DNA from: UBA1724 sp051884615
Lineage (GTDB): Bacteria > Verrucomicrobiota > Lentisphaeria > Oligosphaerales > Oligosphaeraceae
Direction: 5' to 3'
NCBI GenBank assembly: GCA_051884615.1
Contig: JBJEVT010000032.1
Span: forward strand, 1-39,349
DNA: 39,349 nucleotides
Part shown: positions 23,876-31,322 of the stretch, in pieces
Layout of the letters: each line of letters begins with the position of its first letter
How positions within the stretch are numbered: the first letter of the stretch is position 1
The notes under the pieces: generated by a model
Told to the model about the DNA's origin: nothing
What the model saw: only the letters and a program-made list of their open reading frames with translations
Database searches by the model: none
Position numbers and translations under genes: made by a program

Positions 23876-26489
23876 ATGATTTTTCCGGGAGTTTCCGGGA
23901 GAATCGCCTCCACTTCCATTGCTCGGGACGGAGAACGAGCCACAGCACCAGGAGGAGGAGGCAGCAGGCGAAGCCGGTGCCCCAGGTGAAGGGCGCCCCG
24001 TCCCGGTAGTGGATGCCCAGTTGGTAGACCACCACGGAGAGGGAGTACCCGATGCCCAGCTGGAGGGCGACGGTCATCCAGCCCCAGGTCCGGTGTCCCA
24101 GTTCCCGGAAGCTGGTGATCACGGCCACCAGGCAGGGCGGGGCGAAGAGGTTGATGAGGAGGAAGGAGAGGGCGGCCAGCTCCGGATGGGCGGGATTGAA
24201 CTCCCGGAACATCCGGGCGATGACCTCCACGATGCTCTCGCCCCCGGCGTGGGAGAGAACCCCCAGGGTGCCCGTGGCCTGCTCCTTGGCGAAGGTGGCG
24301 GAGAGAATGGCCACCGTGCCCCGCCAGTCCCCCAGCCCCAGGGGGCGGAAGAACCAGGAGAAGAGGCGTCCGATGTGGGCGAGGATGGAGCGGTCCACGT
24401 CCGTCCCCACGAAATGCAGATCCCAGCTGAAGGCGTGTAGGGTCCACAGGAAGAGGCAGGCGAGGAAGATGACCGTGCCCGCCTTGATGCAGAAGTCCTT
24501 GCCCCGGTCCCAGGTATGGAGGAGGAGGTTGCGCAGGGTGGGAAGATGGTAGGCGGGCAGCTCCAGGACGAAGGGGGCGGGCTCGCCGGAGAAGGGCCGG
24601 GTCTTCTTCAGGGCGATGCCGGCCATGACAATGATCGCCACCCCGATGAAATACATGCTGGGCGCCACCCACATCGAGCCGGGGAAGCAGGCGAGGGTGA
24701 TCATGGCAACCACCTCCATCTTGGCGCCGCAGGGAATGAAGGTGGAGAGCATGATGGTCATCCGTCGGTCCTTCTCGTTCTCGATGGTGCGTGCCGCCAT
24801 GATGGCGGGCACCCCGCATCCCGCTCCCACGATCATGGGAATGAAGGATTTTCCGGATAGGCCGAACCGCCGCAGCAGCCGGTCCATGATGAAGGCCACA
24901 CGGGACATGTAGCCGCAGTCCTCCAGGAAGGCCAGGAAGAGGAAGACCAGGAGAATTTGGGGCACGAAGCCCAGCACGGTCCCCACGCCGCCGATGGCGG
25001 CGTCCATCACCAGGCTCTGGACAATCTCCCCCGCGCCCAGCCGCTCCAGAAGGCGGCGTGCCATCACGGGGATGCCGGGAATCCATCCCGGATATTCCTG
25101 GGGCTGGGGGGAGGGACGGGAGGCCAGCAGCCGCCGGGCCTGCTCCTGCTCCTCCTCCGTGACTCCGCGCACCTCCCAGGTCTGCCCCTCCCCGGGCAGA
25201 AGACCAAGTCCCGCCAATCCGTGGTCCTGGAGAAAGTGGGGGAGGGCCTGGGCGGGCATGTCCTGAAGGGAGGGATAGCGGAGATAGGCGGCGATGGCCT
25301 CCATCTGGGGCAGGGTGAGGGGGCGCTCCGGGGAGCCCGCGGCGGCGGGCGTGGCCTGGGTGTAGGGAACCAGGGCGCCGGAGGCGGATTGGGATGGCGA
25401 AGCCGGGAGCTTCTGGCGCATGGCCTCGAATTCCCCGGGGGTGACGGGACGGGCCAGGCACGTCGCCTCCGCGTATTCCGTCTGGTCCTGGAGGAAGCGC
25501 GCCTCCGTCCAGGGAAGGAACCATCCCTCTCCGAAGACTCCGTCGTTCACCCAGCGGGTGAGCCAGGCGCCCACGGTGGTCACGGAGATGTAGTACATGG
25601 CCCAGATCAGCAGGGCGAAGATGGGCAGGGCGAAGACACGGCTGGTGACCACCAGGTCGATCTTGTCCGAGGTGGTCAGGCCGCCATCGGCGTTCTTCCG
25701 CACCACGGCGCGGTCCAGGAAGCTTGCGATGGAGGCGTAGCGCTGGTTGGTGATGATGCCGTCGGCCTGGTCGTCCAGTTCCCGCTCGCAGTCCTGGATA
25801 TGCTTCTCCAGATGCTCCAGGACATCCGGGGAGAGGGAGAGGGCATGGAGCACCTTTTCATCCCGCTCGAAGACCTTGACCGCATACCAGCGGAGATTGC
25901 GCTCCTCCACCTGGTCCTGGATGGATTCCTCGATGTGGGCGATGGCGTGCTCCACGCTGCCGGAGTAGATGTGGGGCCGCTCGCTGACCTGGCTTTGGCT
26001 CGCCTGGCGGATGGCCACCTCCTCCAGCTTCTCCAGACCCTCCCCGGTGAGGGCGGAAATGGGGAGCACGGGGCATCCCAGCTCCTGGGAGAGCAACTCC
26101 GGATCCAGCTTGTCCCCATTGCGGTTGAACAAATCCATCATGTTGACCGCCACCACCATGGGCAGATTCAATTCCAGAAGCTGGGTGGTCAGATACAGAT
26201 TCCGCTCGATGTTGGTGCCGTCCACGATGTTGATGATGGCGTCGGGACGGTCGTTCAGCAGATAATTCCGGGTCACCACCTCGTCCTGGGAATAGGGGGA
26301 GAGGGAGTAGGTGCCCGGCAGATCCTGGAGCACCACCTCCTCGTGGCGCACCAGGCGCCCGTCCTTCTTCTCCACCGTGACGCCCGGCCAGTTGCCCACA
26401 TACTGGTTGCTGCCTGTCAGGGCGTTGAACAGGGTGGTCTTTCCGCAGTTCGGGTTGCCCGCCAGCCCGATATGGAGGAGCTTGGCCAT
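23871..26489 (-). CDS. feoB: Ferrous iron transport protein B with large loop insertion
   Basis: The Fe(II) uptake permease of the inner membrane; 872 residues against about 700-780 for typical FeoB. The N-terminal G domain has G1 GNPNCGKTT (11-19), G3 DLPG (56-59), G4 NMMD (116-119) and SALTG for G5, followed by the GDI helical domain. Membrane segments begin at about residue 285 (VFALPIFALLIWAMYYISVTT). The conserved core includes IGGVGTVLGFVPQ, FLEDCGYMSRVAFIMDR, GAGCGVPAIMAAR and FIPCGAKMEV. Between WVNDGVFGEGW (about 315-325) and the helix starting IPGIPVMARRLL (about 467) lies a roughly 140-150-residue, Pro/Gln/Glu-rich insertion in the first external loop. It contains a Cys and segments such as LTLPQMEAIAAYLRYPSL. 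The ATG at 26489 has GTGGAG upstream, inside the end of feoA. Confidence 0.96.
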   Translation of the reverse strand: MAKLLHIGLAGNPNCGKTTLFNALTGSNQYVGNWPGVTVEKKDGRLVRHEEVVLQDLPGTYSLSPYSQDEVVTRNYLLNDRPDAIINIVDGTNIERNLYLTTQLLELNLPMVVAVNMMDLFNRNGDKLDPELLSQELGCPVLPISALTGEGLEKLEEVAIRQASQSQVSERPHIYSGSVEHAIAHIEESIQDQVEERNLRWYAVKVFERDEKVLHALSLSPDVLEHLEKHIQDCERELDDQADGIITNQRYASIASFLDRAVVRKNADGGLTTSDKIDLVVTSRVFALPIFALLIWAMYYISVTTVGAWLTRWVNDGVFGEGWFLPWTEARFLQDQTEYAEATCLARPVTPGEFEAMRQKLPASPSQSASGALVPYTQATPAAAGSPERPLTLPQMEAIAAYLRYPSLQDMPAQALPHFLQDHGLAGLGLLPGEGQTWEVRGVTEEEQEQARRLLASRPSPQPQEYPGWIPGIPVMARRLLERLGAGEIVQSLVMDAAIGGVGTVLGFVPQILLVFLFLAFLEDCGYMSRVAFIMDRLLRRFGLSGKSFIPMIVGAGCGVPAIMAARTIENEKDRRMTIMLSTFIPCGAKMEVVAMITLACFPGSMWVAPSMYFIGVAIIVMAGIALKKTRPFSGEPAPFVLELPAYHLPTLRNLLLHTWDRGKDFCIKAGTVIFLACLFLWTLHAFSWDLHFVGTDVDRSILAHIGRLFSWFFRPLGLGDWRGTVAILSATFAKEQATGTLGVLSHAGGESIVEVIARMFREFNPAHPELAALSFLLINLFAPPCLVAVITSFRELGHRTWGWMTVALQLGIGYSLSVVVYQLGIHYRDGAPFTWGTGFACCLLLLVLWLVLRPEQWKWRRFSRKLPEKSS

Positions 26490-26493
26490 GGCG

Positions 26494-26715
26494 CTACTCC
26501 ACCTCGATCCACTCGGCTTCCGATTTCCGCAGGGTGAGCTCGTAGCCCCGCAGGGTGATCTCCAGGGGATCCCCCAGGGGAGCCACCTTCCGCAAGGTCA
26601 CCTTCACCCCCTTGGTCAACCCCATGTCCAACAGACGACGACGCATGGCGCCCGTGCTGTTGAGACGCACCACCACCGCACTCTCCCCCACGGCGAGTTC
26701 CTTCAAGGTCTTCAT
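26494..26715 (-). CDS. feoA: FeoA domain protein (second copy, adjacent to feoB)
   Basis: A 73-residue SH3-like FeoA protein, thought to modulate FeoB. Conserved features are LKELAVGESAVVVRL, the RRRLLDMGLTKG helix, PLGDPLEITLRGYELTLRKSEA and the C-terminal IEVE. It is the more canonical of the two copies, with the LDMGL and GDP signatures. The ATG at 26715 follows AGGA, and the stop lies 4 bp before the feoB start, so translation of the two is probably coupled. Second gene of a feoA-feoA-feoB operon. Confidence 0.93.
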   Translation of the reverse strand: MKTLKELAVGESAVVVRLNSTGAMRRRLLDMGLTKGVKVTLRKVAPLGDPLEITLRGYELTLRKSEAEWIEVE

Positions 26716-26733
26716 CGTTCCTGCTTCCCCGCC

Positions 26734-26946
26734 CTAGAAGAAAATCTCCCGTGCCATGGAGGCGCCAATGGCCACCCGCGACCCCTGGATCTTCAAAATC
26801 AAATCCCCGTCCTGCTCGTTGATGACGGTCACTTCCGCTTGGATGACGCAGCCCAGATCCGCCAAATGACGACGCGTCTTCAGGTCGCCGGATACTTTCA
26901 CGATGGTTACGGTCTGGCCAAAATGCGCTTCCGTAATGGGTTTCAT
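26734..26946 (-). CDS. feoA: FeoA domain protein (first copy)
   Basis: A 70-residue FeoA-type SH3 protein, first gene of the feo operon. It shows KTRRHLADLGC in place of the usual RRRLLDMGL helix, then EVTVINEQDGDLILKIQGSRVAIGASMAREIFF. The divergent helix and GDLIL strand fit the paralogue usually placed first in two-FeoA operons. A Cys occurs in DLGCVIQ. The ATG at 26946 has a G-rich upstream stretch (GGGGAAAGCAGAG) but no perfect Shine-Dalgarno site. The next feoA starts 19 bp after its stop. Confidence 0.9.
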   Translation of the reverse strand: MKPITEAHFGQTVTIVKVSGDLKTRRHLADLGCVIQAEVTVINEQDGDLILKIQGSRVAIGASMAREIFF

Positions 26947-26974
26947 GCTCTGCTTTCCCCAACTAGCCTGTCCC

Positions 26975-26989
26975 GCGAAGACATTTCGC
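26975..26989. promoter_or_regulatory. Inverted repeat in the feo leader, possible operator
   Basis: GCGAA-GACAT-TTCGC forms a perfect 5-bp dyad 29-43 bp upstream of the first feoA start, between the start and the candidate -10 element. It does not match the Fur or DtxR box consensus. It may equally be a chance hairpin. Confidence 0.3.
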
Positions 26990-27001
26990 AGGATCGCCGC
27001 C

Positions 27002-27008
27002 TAATGTA
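27002..27008 (-). promoter_or_regulatory. Candidate -10 element (TACATTA) for feo operon
   Basis: On the minus strand, TACATTA followed by G lies about 56-62 bp before the first feoA ATG. TACATTAG recurs upstream of the GH106-like gene at a similar distance. The -35 is not clear (GTCATA at 17 bp). Confidence 0.35.
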
Positions 27009-27459
27009 AGCCCTCCCCAGGACCCTATGACCTCTCCCGCCGTCGCCCCGCAAAAAAAATAGGCCGACGACGCGAACGCGGAGCCAAGGAAAGAACCCCT
27101 AGGTTTCCCCGGCCAAATGTCCGCCCCTCCCCCCGCGCCGAGGGCAAGCACGACTACGCCACGAATCAGGAGACGCCCCCGTCCAAGAGGAACTCGACGA
27201 CATGCCGCAGTCTGCCTGGGGGGCGATCTACCCGCCCCGCCTCGAGGGATCGGCTGTTCCCGATTCCTCCGGCTCAATGCGCCGGTCGGGGAAATCTCTC
27301 CTGTAAGGATGGAATCATTTGGGGCGTCCTGCCAGGCGCGGGGATTCCCCTTCCTCCCCGTGGTGTGGAGGGGTAGAGCAGGGGAGGAGGGCTATGTTAT
27401 CGACGTTTCCGTGATTTTCCCTGGGGCTTCGCTGTTTGCGGAGCCGGGGACGGATGCCC

Positions 27460-27487
27460 CGCCCCAGGCCGGGCGCTTTTCTTTTTT
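27460..27487 (+). terminator. Candidate leader terminator/attenuator before AsmA-like gene
   Basis: A 5-bp GC stem (CGCCC 27460-27464, GGGCG 27471-27475) with a 6-nt loop is followed by TTTTCTTTTTT and ends 29 bp before the ATG at 27517. It might end an upstream leader transcript or attenuate the gene. The short stem keeps confidence low. Confidence 0.35.
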
Positions 27488-27516
27488 CCCCTTCCTTCTT
27501 CCCTTTCCTCCCTACT

Positions 27517-28371
27517 ATGTGCGACAAGACGAAATCCCCGCAGAATTCCTGTTCCCCCCAGACGAAGAAATGTGGCTGTCGTCGCCGGATGCGTCGTTTG
27601 GGCGTGATTGTCCTGGTGATTCTTCTGGTGGTGTTGGTGGGGTTGCAGCTTGCGTTGTCCCACATGACGCCGGTGGTGAAGAAGGTGATGGAGACCTACG
27701 GTCCGCAGGTGACGGGGGCTCCTTTGACGGTGGAGAAGGTGAGTTTCTCCCTGTTGCAGACCCGTTTTGAGATGACGGGGCTGGTGCTGGGGAATCCCCC
27801 CGGGTTCAAGACCCCCAGTTCCGTGGAGGTGGGTCGGGTGCTGGTGAAGGTTCGCCCCCTCTCCCTCTTCACCGACACCATCCATGTGCAGCAGATTCTG
27901 GTGGAGAAACCCGCCATCACCTACGAGGTGGGGCTGGGAGAATCCAACATCGGCGTCATCCTGAAGAACGTGGACAAGTTCGCCGCCACCTTCGAGAAGG
28001 AGGAGAAGACGAAGAAGGAGACGTCTCCGGAGGAGGAGAAGGCAGGGAAGAAGGTGGTCATTGACGAGGTTTCCGTGTCCGGCGGCCAGGTGCGTCTTTC
28101 CGCCACCATCCTCCAGGGCAATGCCGCCCCCATCCCCCTGCCCACGGTGACTCTCCACGATCTGGGCAAGGAGAGCGATGGCGTCTCCCCGGTGGCCGCC
28201 ACCCGGGAAGTCCTCACCAAGGTCCTCGGCAGCGTGACCGAAGTGGGCAAGAAGGCCCTGGATTCCCTGGGCGACGGCGCCAAGAAGGCCGCCGAAGCCC
28301 TGGGCGACGGCGCCAAGAAGGCCGGCGAGGCCCTGGAAAAGGGCATGGACAAGCTGAGAAACCTCTTCTAG
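27517..28371 (+). CDS. Short AsmA-like membrane-anchored periplasmic protein
   Basis: A 284-residue protein with an odd Cys-containing N-terminus (MCDKTKSPQNSC, then KKCGCRRRMRR) leading into one membrane helix (LGVIVLVILLVVLVGLQLAL). The periplasmic part reads like the N-terminal AsmA/DUF748 repeat (VVKKVMETYGPQVTGAPLTVEKVSFSL, then FEMTGLVLGNPPGF, VRPLSLFTDTIHVQQILVEKPAI). A Lys/Glu-rich segment (about 170-187) follows. The amphipathic C-terminus repeats GDGAKKA[A/G]EAL twice and ends near LRNLF. It is much shorter than full AsmA proteins, which bridge lipids across the periplasm, so it is a truncated relative or a subfamily. The start at 27517 has a C/T-rich leader with no Shine-Dalgarno site. 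It lies 51 bp before ychF. Confidence 0.72.
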   Translation: MCDKTKSPQNSCSPQTKKCGCRRRMRRLGVIVLVILLVVLVGLQLALSHMTPVVKKVMETYGPQVTGAPLTVEKVSFSLLQTRFEMTGLVLGNPPGFKTPSSVEVGRVLVKVRPLSLFTDTIHVQQILVEKPAITYEVGLGESNIGVILKNVDKFAATFEKEEKTKKETSPEEEKAGKKVVIDEVSVSGGQVRLSATILQGNAAPIPLPTVTLHDLGKESDGVSPVAATREVLTKVLGSVTEVGKKALDSLGDGAKKAAEALGDGAKKAGEALEKGMDKLRNLF

Positions 28372-28422
28372 CCCCCACATCCCCCGCAACCCCTTTTCTT
28401 TCCTCTTTTTCCCTCCTGTAGC

Positions 28423-29532
28423 ATGTCTCTTTCCTGCGGTTTTGTCGGTCTGCCCAACGTGGGCAAGTCCACCCTCTTCAACGCCCTTTCCAACGGGAAG
28501 GCGGCGGCGGAGAACTTCCCCTTCTGCACCATCGAGCCCAACACGGGCATTGTGCCGGTGCCGGATCCCCGGATTCAGAAGCTGGCGGAGCAGGAGAAGT
28601 CGGCGAAGGTCATTCCCGCCACCATGCAGTTCATTGACATTGCGGGTCTGGTGGAGGGTGCGAGCAAAGGGGAGGGGTTGGGCAACCAGTTCCTCTCCCA
28701 CATCCGCGGGGTGGATGCGGTTGCCCATGTGGTGCGTTGCTTCCGGGATCCGGATGTGGTGCATGTGAAGGAGACCATGGATCCGGTGCGGGATCTGGAG
28801 CTGATTCTGACGGAGTTGATGCTGGCGGATCTGGAGATGCTGCAGCAGAAGCTGGCGCGCGCCAAGAAGAGTTCCCGGAGCGCCGCCGCGCTGGAGCCCG
28901 CCGCCAAACTGGAGCTGGAGTTGGCGGAGAGTTTTGCCCAGGCCCTGGGAGAGGGACGCATCCCCCAGTATGACCGGGAGGATGCGGAGCAGGCGAAGGT
29001 CGTCCGGGGCATGCAGCTGCTGACCCTGATCCCCGCCTTCGTCTGCGCCAATACCGACGAGGAGTTCTATCGGAATTTCGGCAAGGAGCCCCTGACCCAA
29101 AGCCTGGTGGAAAAGGCCCGGGAATACGGGATGGAGGTGGTGCCCGTGTGCGCGAAATTCGAGACGGAACTCCAGGGGCTCTCTCCCGAAGAGGCGCAGA
29201 TCTTCATGGACGACCTGGGCATCAAGGAAAGCGGACTGCAGATGGTGATCCACACGGGATACCGGATGCTCAAGTATCTCACGTTCTTCACCACCGGACC
29301 CGATGAAACCCGCGCCTGGACCGTGACCGCCGGCTCCACCGCCCCGGTGGCGGCGGGGAAAATCCACACGGATATGCAACGGGGCTTCATCCGCATGGAG
29401 GTGATCTCCTATGACGATCTGATGACCTACGGAAGCTGGAACGCCGCCAAGGAGGCGGGAAAGCTCCGCATCGAAGGCAAGGACTACGTCATGCAGGATG
29501 GCGACTGTTGCTTCGTCCGCTTCTCGGTTTGA
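28423..29532 (+). CDS. ychF: YchF/OLA1-family ribosome-associated GTPase/ATPase
   Basis: A conserved cytoplasmic P-loop NTPase that prefers ATP and binds ribosomes. The 369 residues match the family. G1 is GLPNVGKST (9-17), followed by AENFPFCTIEPNTG, the G3 region DIAGLVEGASKGEGLGNQFL and the family hallmark HIRGVDAVAHVVRCF. A coiled-coil segment lies in the middle. CANTDEEF corresponds to the family's NxxE in place of the usual NKxD. The TGS-type C-terminus reads FIRMEVISYDDL, then GKDYVMQDGDCCFVRFSV. The start at 28423 has no Shine-Dalgarno site; its leader TTTTTCCCTCCTGTAGC is pyrimidine-rich. yicC follows after 31 bp in the same direction. Confidence 0.96.
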   Translation: MSLSCGFVGLPNVGKSTLFNALSNGKAAAENFPFCTIEPNTGIVPVPDPRIQKLAEQEKSAKVIPATMQFIDIAGLVEGASKGEGLGNQFLSHIRGVDAVAHVVRCFRDPDVVHVKETMDPVRDLELILTELMLADLEMLQQKLARAKKSSRSAAALEPAAKLELELAESFAQALGEGRIPQYDREDAEQAKVVRGMQLLTLIPAFVCANTDEEFYRNFGKEPLTQSLVEKAREYGMEVVPVCAKFETELQGLSPEEAQIFMDDLGIKESGLQMVIHTGYRMLKYLTFFTTGPDETRAWTVTAGSTAPVAAGKIHTDMQRGFIRMEVISYDDLMTYGSWNAAKEAGKLRIEGKDYVMQDGDCCFVRFSV

Positions 29533-29563
29533 TTGGGTCGGAGCGCGGCAAGGAGGAACGGAT

Positions 29564-30442
29564 ATGCAGAGCATGACGGGATACGGCCGGGGCGTGGCCT
29601 CCGGGGAATGTGGGTCGCTGACGGTGGAAATCACCGCCGTGAACAGCCGGAAGCAGGTGGATTTGCGCTGCTCTCTTCCCCGGGAGCTGGCTTCCTGGGA
29701 GCAGCCCATTCGCCGCCGGGTGCAAAGCCTGCTTTCCCGGGGAAGCCTCTGCCTGGGCGTGTCCTATCAGCTGAATCCCCAGTTCCTGGCGGAAATGCCC
29801 CGGGTGGACGAGGCGGCTTTCAAAGCCGCCGCCCGGGAATTGCGGGCGTTGGCGGCGGATGCCGGCCTGGATGCCGGTCCCACGGTGGGAGATGTGCTGG
29901 CGGTGCCCGGCGTGCTGTCCACTTCTGCCCAGAACGAGTTTCTGGCTCCCTTCGAGGCGTTGCTGAATCCCGCCTTGGAGGAGGCGTTGACGGGCTTGCA
30001 GGAAGCCCGGCTGGAGGAGGGGTTGCGCCTGAAGGCGGATTTGCTGCGCCGCGGCCAGGAGATGTCCCGTCGTCTGGAGGCCATTGTGGCGCGGGGTGAC
30101 GAGGCGTTGCTCCAGCTTCAGGAGCGTCTCCGTGCCCGTCTGCAGGAGTTGGGGGCGAAGATTTCGGAGTCGGACGAGCGCATGGCGAAGGAGATGGTTT
30201 TCTTCGCGGAGCGGGCGGACATCACGGAGGAGGTGGTTCGTCTCAAGAGCCACCTGGTGAAATATTTTCGTCTGCTGGAGGAGAAGGAGCCGGGGCGGGA
30301 GCTGGACTTCCTGGGGCAGGAGATGAACCGGGAGGTGACCACCCTTTCCTCCAAGACCGCGGATCTGGTCATCGCCGAGGATGCCCTGGCTTTGAAGATC
30401 GAGCTCTCCAAGGTGCGGGAGCAGATCATGAATATCGAATGA
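29564..30442 (+). CDS. yicC: YicC/YloC-family endoribonuclease
   Basis: A 292-residue cytoplasmic protein of the YicC family, reported as an RNase that targets small RNAs. The N-terminus MQSMTGYGRG with VEITAVNSRKQVDLRCSLP is diagnostic, as is the C-terminal DUF1732 region (ITEEVVRLKSHLVKYFRLL, GRELDFLGQEMNREVTTLSSK, ELSKVREQIMNIE). The middle is helical and Leu/Arg/Glu-rich. The start at 29564 is set by a strong AAGGAGG at 29550-29556; the frame is open farther upstream within the end of ychF, but family homology starts at MQSMTGYG. It is convergent with the CBM9-like gene. Confidence 0.95.
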   Translation: MQSMTGYGRGVASGECGSLTVEITAVNSRKQVDLRCSLPRELASWEQPIRRRVQSLLSRGSLCLGVSYQLNPQFLAEMPRVDEAAFKAAARELRALAADAGLDAGPTVGDVLAVPGVLSTSAQNEFLAPFEALLNPALEEALTGLQEARLEEGLRLKADLLRRGQEMSRRLEAIVARGDEALLQLQERLRARLQELGAKISESDERMAKEMVFFAERADITEEVVRLKSHLVKYFRLLEEKEPGRELDFLGQEMNREVTTLSSKTADLVIAEDALALKIELSKVREQIMNIE

Positions 30443-30522
30443 CGGAACCGGGGCGACCCGTCCTCCCTCCGGTTTTCCCCTCCCTCTCTTCTTTTCTGTT
30501 GCGCGCCCCTGGCGCGGGGGTG

Positions 30523-30559
30523 CCTGCGCCGGAAAAGGGTTCGCCTCTCCCGGCGCAGG
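30523..30559. repeat. Hairpin between convergent yicC and CBM9-like genes
   Basis: A perfect 10-bp inverted repeat, CCTGCGCCGG (30523-30532) and CCGGCGCAGG (30550-30559), with a 17-nt loop. A second small hairpin (CGCGCC-CCT-GGCGCG) lies just before it. No T-run follows on either strand, so Rho-independent function is doubtful, but its position suggests a bidirectional 3'-end structure. Confidence 0.55.
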
Positions 30560-30568
30560 GAGGCTTCG

Positions 30569-31252
30569 CTACGCCTTCAGCTCTTCCAGGATGATTTCCC
30601 CGAAGCAGTCGGGGCGATGGAAGTTCAGCTCCGGGACGCCCTGCCACGCCATCCACCGGGGCGTGGCGGAATGGTCGGCGCAGTGGTAGAAGTTGCCGGT
30701 CCAGCGCTGCCCGGAGAGGGAACCCAGGGGACCCAGGAAGGCTTCGGGGACGGCGGGGGGAATCTGGAAGGACATCTCCCAGTCGATGGGGCCGGGGAGT
30801 TCCCAGCCGGTGATTCCCTGGGTGCCCCGCACGGCGATGCGCTCCCCGATCTCCTTGGGCACGGGCTGGTATTCCTCGAAGGTGCCATCGTCCCGCCGGG
30901 CGGGCCTGGTGATGTAGGAGCACAGCTTGGCGCCGGAGGCGCTCATCTCCAGGTTGAGATACCCCTTCTCCGGGAGGGGACGGAAGAAGAATTCCACGCA
31001 GGAATCCTTGCAGACCAGGGCGTTGTATTCCGTGACCGTGCCCAGGACGGAGCGGTCCTGGACATGGAAGATGCCGTAGACGGTGCGTCCGTCGTGGAGG
31101 AGGCGGGCCTGGACCGTGGGGAGGGGATGGGGGGTGGGCCAATGCCATTCCAGGGAGACGGTCTCCGCCGGTGCCCAGGCGGGGCTGTCCCAGGAATCAT
31201 GGAGGGCGGGTGCCGCCTCGGGGAGGACGGCGTGGATGGTGTAGGTGTCCAT
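30569..31252 (-). CDS. Carbohydrate-binding family 9-like protein
   Basis: A 227-residue protein resembling the stand-alone CBM9-like domain found beside glycoside hydrolases: WDSPAW near the start, VQARLLHDGRTVYGIFHVQDRSV, CKDSCVEFFFRPLPEKGYLNLEMSASG, WEMSFQIPP, and the C-terminal GQRWTGNFYHCADHSATPRWMAWQGVPELNFHRPDCFGEIIL. No signal peptide is seen, so a cytoplasmic location is likely. A role in binding sugar or oligosaccharide is inferred. It lies 70 bp downstream of the GH2 gene in the same direction, the last of a four-gene set. The start ATG at 31252 has a C/T-rich leader without a Shine-Dalgarno site, and the same DNA is a strong G-quadruplex motif on the plus strand. Confidence 0.85.
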   Translation of the reverse strand: MDTYTIHAVLPEAAPALHDSWDSPAWAPAETVSLEWHWPTPHPLPTVQARLLHDGRTVYGIFHVQDRSVLGTVTEYNALVCKDSCVEFFFRPLPEKGYLNLEMSASGAKLCSYITRPARRDDGTFEEYQPVPKEIGERIAVRGTQGITGWELPGPIDWEMSFQIPPAVPEAFLGPLGSLSGQRWTGNFYHCADHSATPRWMAWQGVPELNFHRPDCFGEIILEELKA

Positions 31253-31260
31253 AGAGGAGA

Positions 31261-31287
31261 GGGGAGGACGGGGCGGGGAGGGGCGGG
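31261..31287 (+). other. G-quadruplex-forming motif next to CBM9-like start
   Basis: Four GGGG runs plus a GGG with 1-5-nt spacers within 27 bp on the plus strand (GGGG-N5-GGGG-C-GGGG-A-GGGG-C-GGG), immediately upstream of the minus-strand ATG. A second G-rich cluster, GGTGGGTTGGGGTTGGGG, follows at about 31306-31323. Sequence pattern only; folding is not shown. Confidence 0.6.
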
Positions 31288-31322
31288 CTCCCCGCCGCGC
31301 CGCAGGTGGGTTGGGGTTGGGG

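Larger units (their letters stand above)
26947..27516. other. Divergent gene-free region between feo operon and AsmA-like gene
   Basis: No convincing gene, tRNA or known riboswitch is recognised in these 570 bp. Near the feo side are an inverted repeat (GCGAA 26975-26979, GACAT spacer, TTCGC 26985-26989) and a TACATTAG element on the minus strand. Near the other gene is a short hairpin with a T-rich tail (27460-27487). The length and lack of ORFs suggest leader or regulatory RNA, but that is inference. Two open frames here (27277-26963 minus and 27117-27770 plus) look spurious. Confidence 0.5.

Noticed and set aside
26963..27277. A 104-codon minus-strand ORF upstream of feoA with some hydrophobic residues
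   Set aside because: No Shine-Dalgarno site, no family resemblance, Arg/Gly/Pro-rich composition typical of spurious GC-rich ORFs, and it would overlap the candidate feo promoter.
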